The translations under genes were made by a program, and so were the position numbers. The notes beneath the pieces are model-generated. The model was not told the origin of the DNA. It was given only the letters and a program-made list of their open reading frames with translations, and searched no databases. DNA of 64,000 bases from positions 1 to 64,000 of the forward strand of contig NZ_JACCHP010000006.1 in NCBI RefSeq assembly GCF_016031625.1. The letters run 5' to 3'. Numbering within the stretch: position 1 is the stretch's first letter; each line of letters begins with the position of its first letter. Positions 63,914-64,000 of the stretch are shown one piece after another. The DNA is from Bradyrhizobium agreste (GTDB lineage Bacteria > Pseudomonadota > Alphaproteobacteria > Rhizobiales > Xanthobacteraceae).

Positions 63914-64000
63914 TCAAGCAGGTGCGCTCCGGAATGTTGCCGCCACGGCACGCAAGGCCGCCAGCTTGGCGGGATCGCTGATCTTCGAATGCAGCATGAC
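63914..64000 (-). CDS. C-terminal end of a gene running off the right edge
   Basis: On the minus strand, an open frame enters from the right edge and ends in TGA at 63914-63916. The visible residues are VMLHSKISDPAKLAALRAVA followed by ATFRSAPA. The amphipathic helical character looks genuine, but no family is recognised from this length. It is upstream of the hybrid kinase on the same strand, about 130 bases from its start. Confidence 0.4.
   Translation of the reverse strand, partial: VMLHSKISDPAKLAALRAVAATFRSAPA

Overview
The window is high-GC DNA from an alphaproteobacterium. Gene content and intergenic repeats point to a Bradyrhizobium-like soil bacterium, though this is inferred from family knowledge and no database search was run. 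Supporting traits are many small secreted Bradyrhizobium-type proteins, a fused indolepyruvate ferredoxin oxidoreductase, several PAS-type hybrid histidine kinases, a GrlR-like protein, sugar-acid and aromatic catabolism, and many dispersed palindromic repeats. The region is chromosomal accessory/catabolic DNA. It has one tRNA gene (Arg, anticodon TCG), no rRNA, no CRISPR array and no phage module.

Layout. 1-1.2 kb: the tail of an IS481-type transposase, a small membrane protein and a half-length TRIC channel gene, suggesting a rearranged edge. 1.3-6.3 kb: an orphan triheme cytochrome c, divergent from a 1163-residue indolepyruvate ferredoxin oxidoreductase. 6.4-7.5 kb: two orphan immunity-like genes (Imm26, DUF4262) between repeats. 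7.5-8.4 kb: gene-free repeat DNA. 8.4-14 kb: an acyl-CoA gene series (thiolase, DUF35 Zn-ribbon protein, MaoC hydratase, SDR dehydrogenase), then a DapA-like aldolase and a NUDIX hydrolase. 14-18.2 kb: DMT exporter, membrane PAS histidine kinase, GrlR-like protein. 18.4-26.2 kb: small secreted proteins, tRNA-Arg, AraC regulator, DUF3775, host-attachment protein, second DMT exporter, histone H1-like protein and the tail of a lost photolyase gene. 26.4-33.5 kb: chemotaxis receptor, 1-Cys peroxiredoxin, alkaline-phosphatase-superfamily enzyme, a second copy of the gene-free repeat. 33.5-38.4 kb: GNAT protein, SDR lacking its catalytic Tyr/Lys, serine hydrolase, ArsR-SRPBCC pair, membrane protein. 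38.4-45.4 kb: an aromatic catabolic cluster (FAA hydrolase, flavin hydroxylase, ABC binding protein, P450, IclR regulator, extradiol dioxygenase). 45.4-47.4 kb: NarL-type two-component pair. 47.5-53 kb: sugar-acid operon (dehydratase, SDR, L-idonate dehydrogenase) divergent from a GntR regulator and MFS transporter. 53-58.7 kb: ArsB-like transporter, half-size EamA protein, hybrid histidine kinase, zinc metallopeptidase. 58.9-64 kb: propionyl/acetyl-CoA carboxylase alpha subunit, oxaloacetate-decarboxylase-like enzyme, acylphosphatase, second hybrid kinase, and a partial gene at the right edge.

Noteworthy signals outside ordinary genes: two inverted copies of a ~530-600 bp noncoding repeat 24 kb apart whose 16-base hairpin arms are identical while the enclosed loops differ; short repeats that supply the stop codons of several neighbouring genes; a likely leaderless ArsR promoter with an operator spanning the start codon; candidate Pho, CtrA, GntR and peroxiredoxin operators; and a photolyase C-terminal relic. 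All regulatory calls were made by eye.
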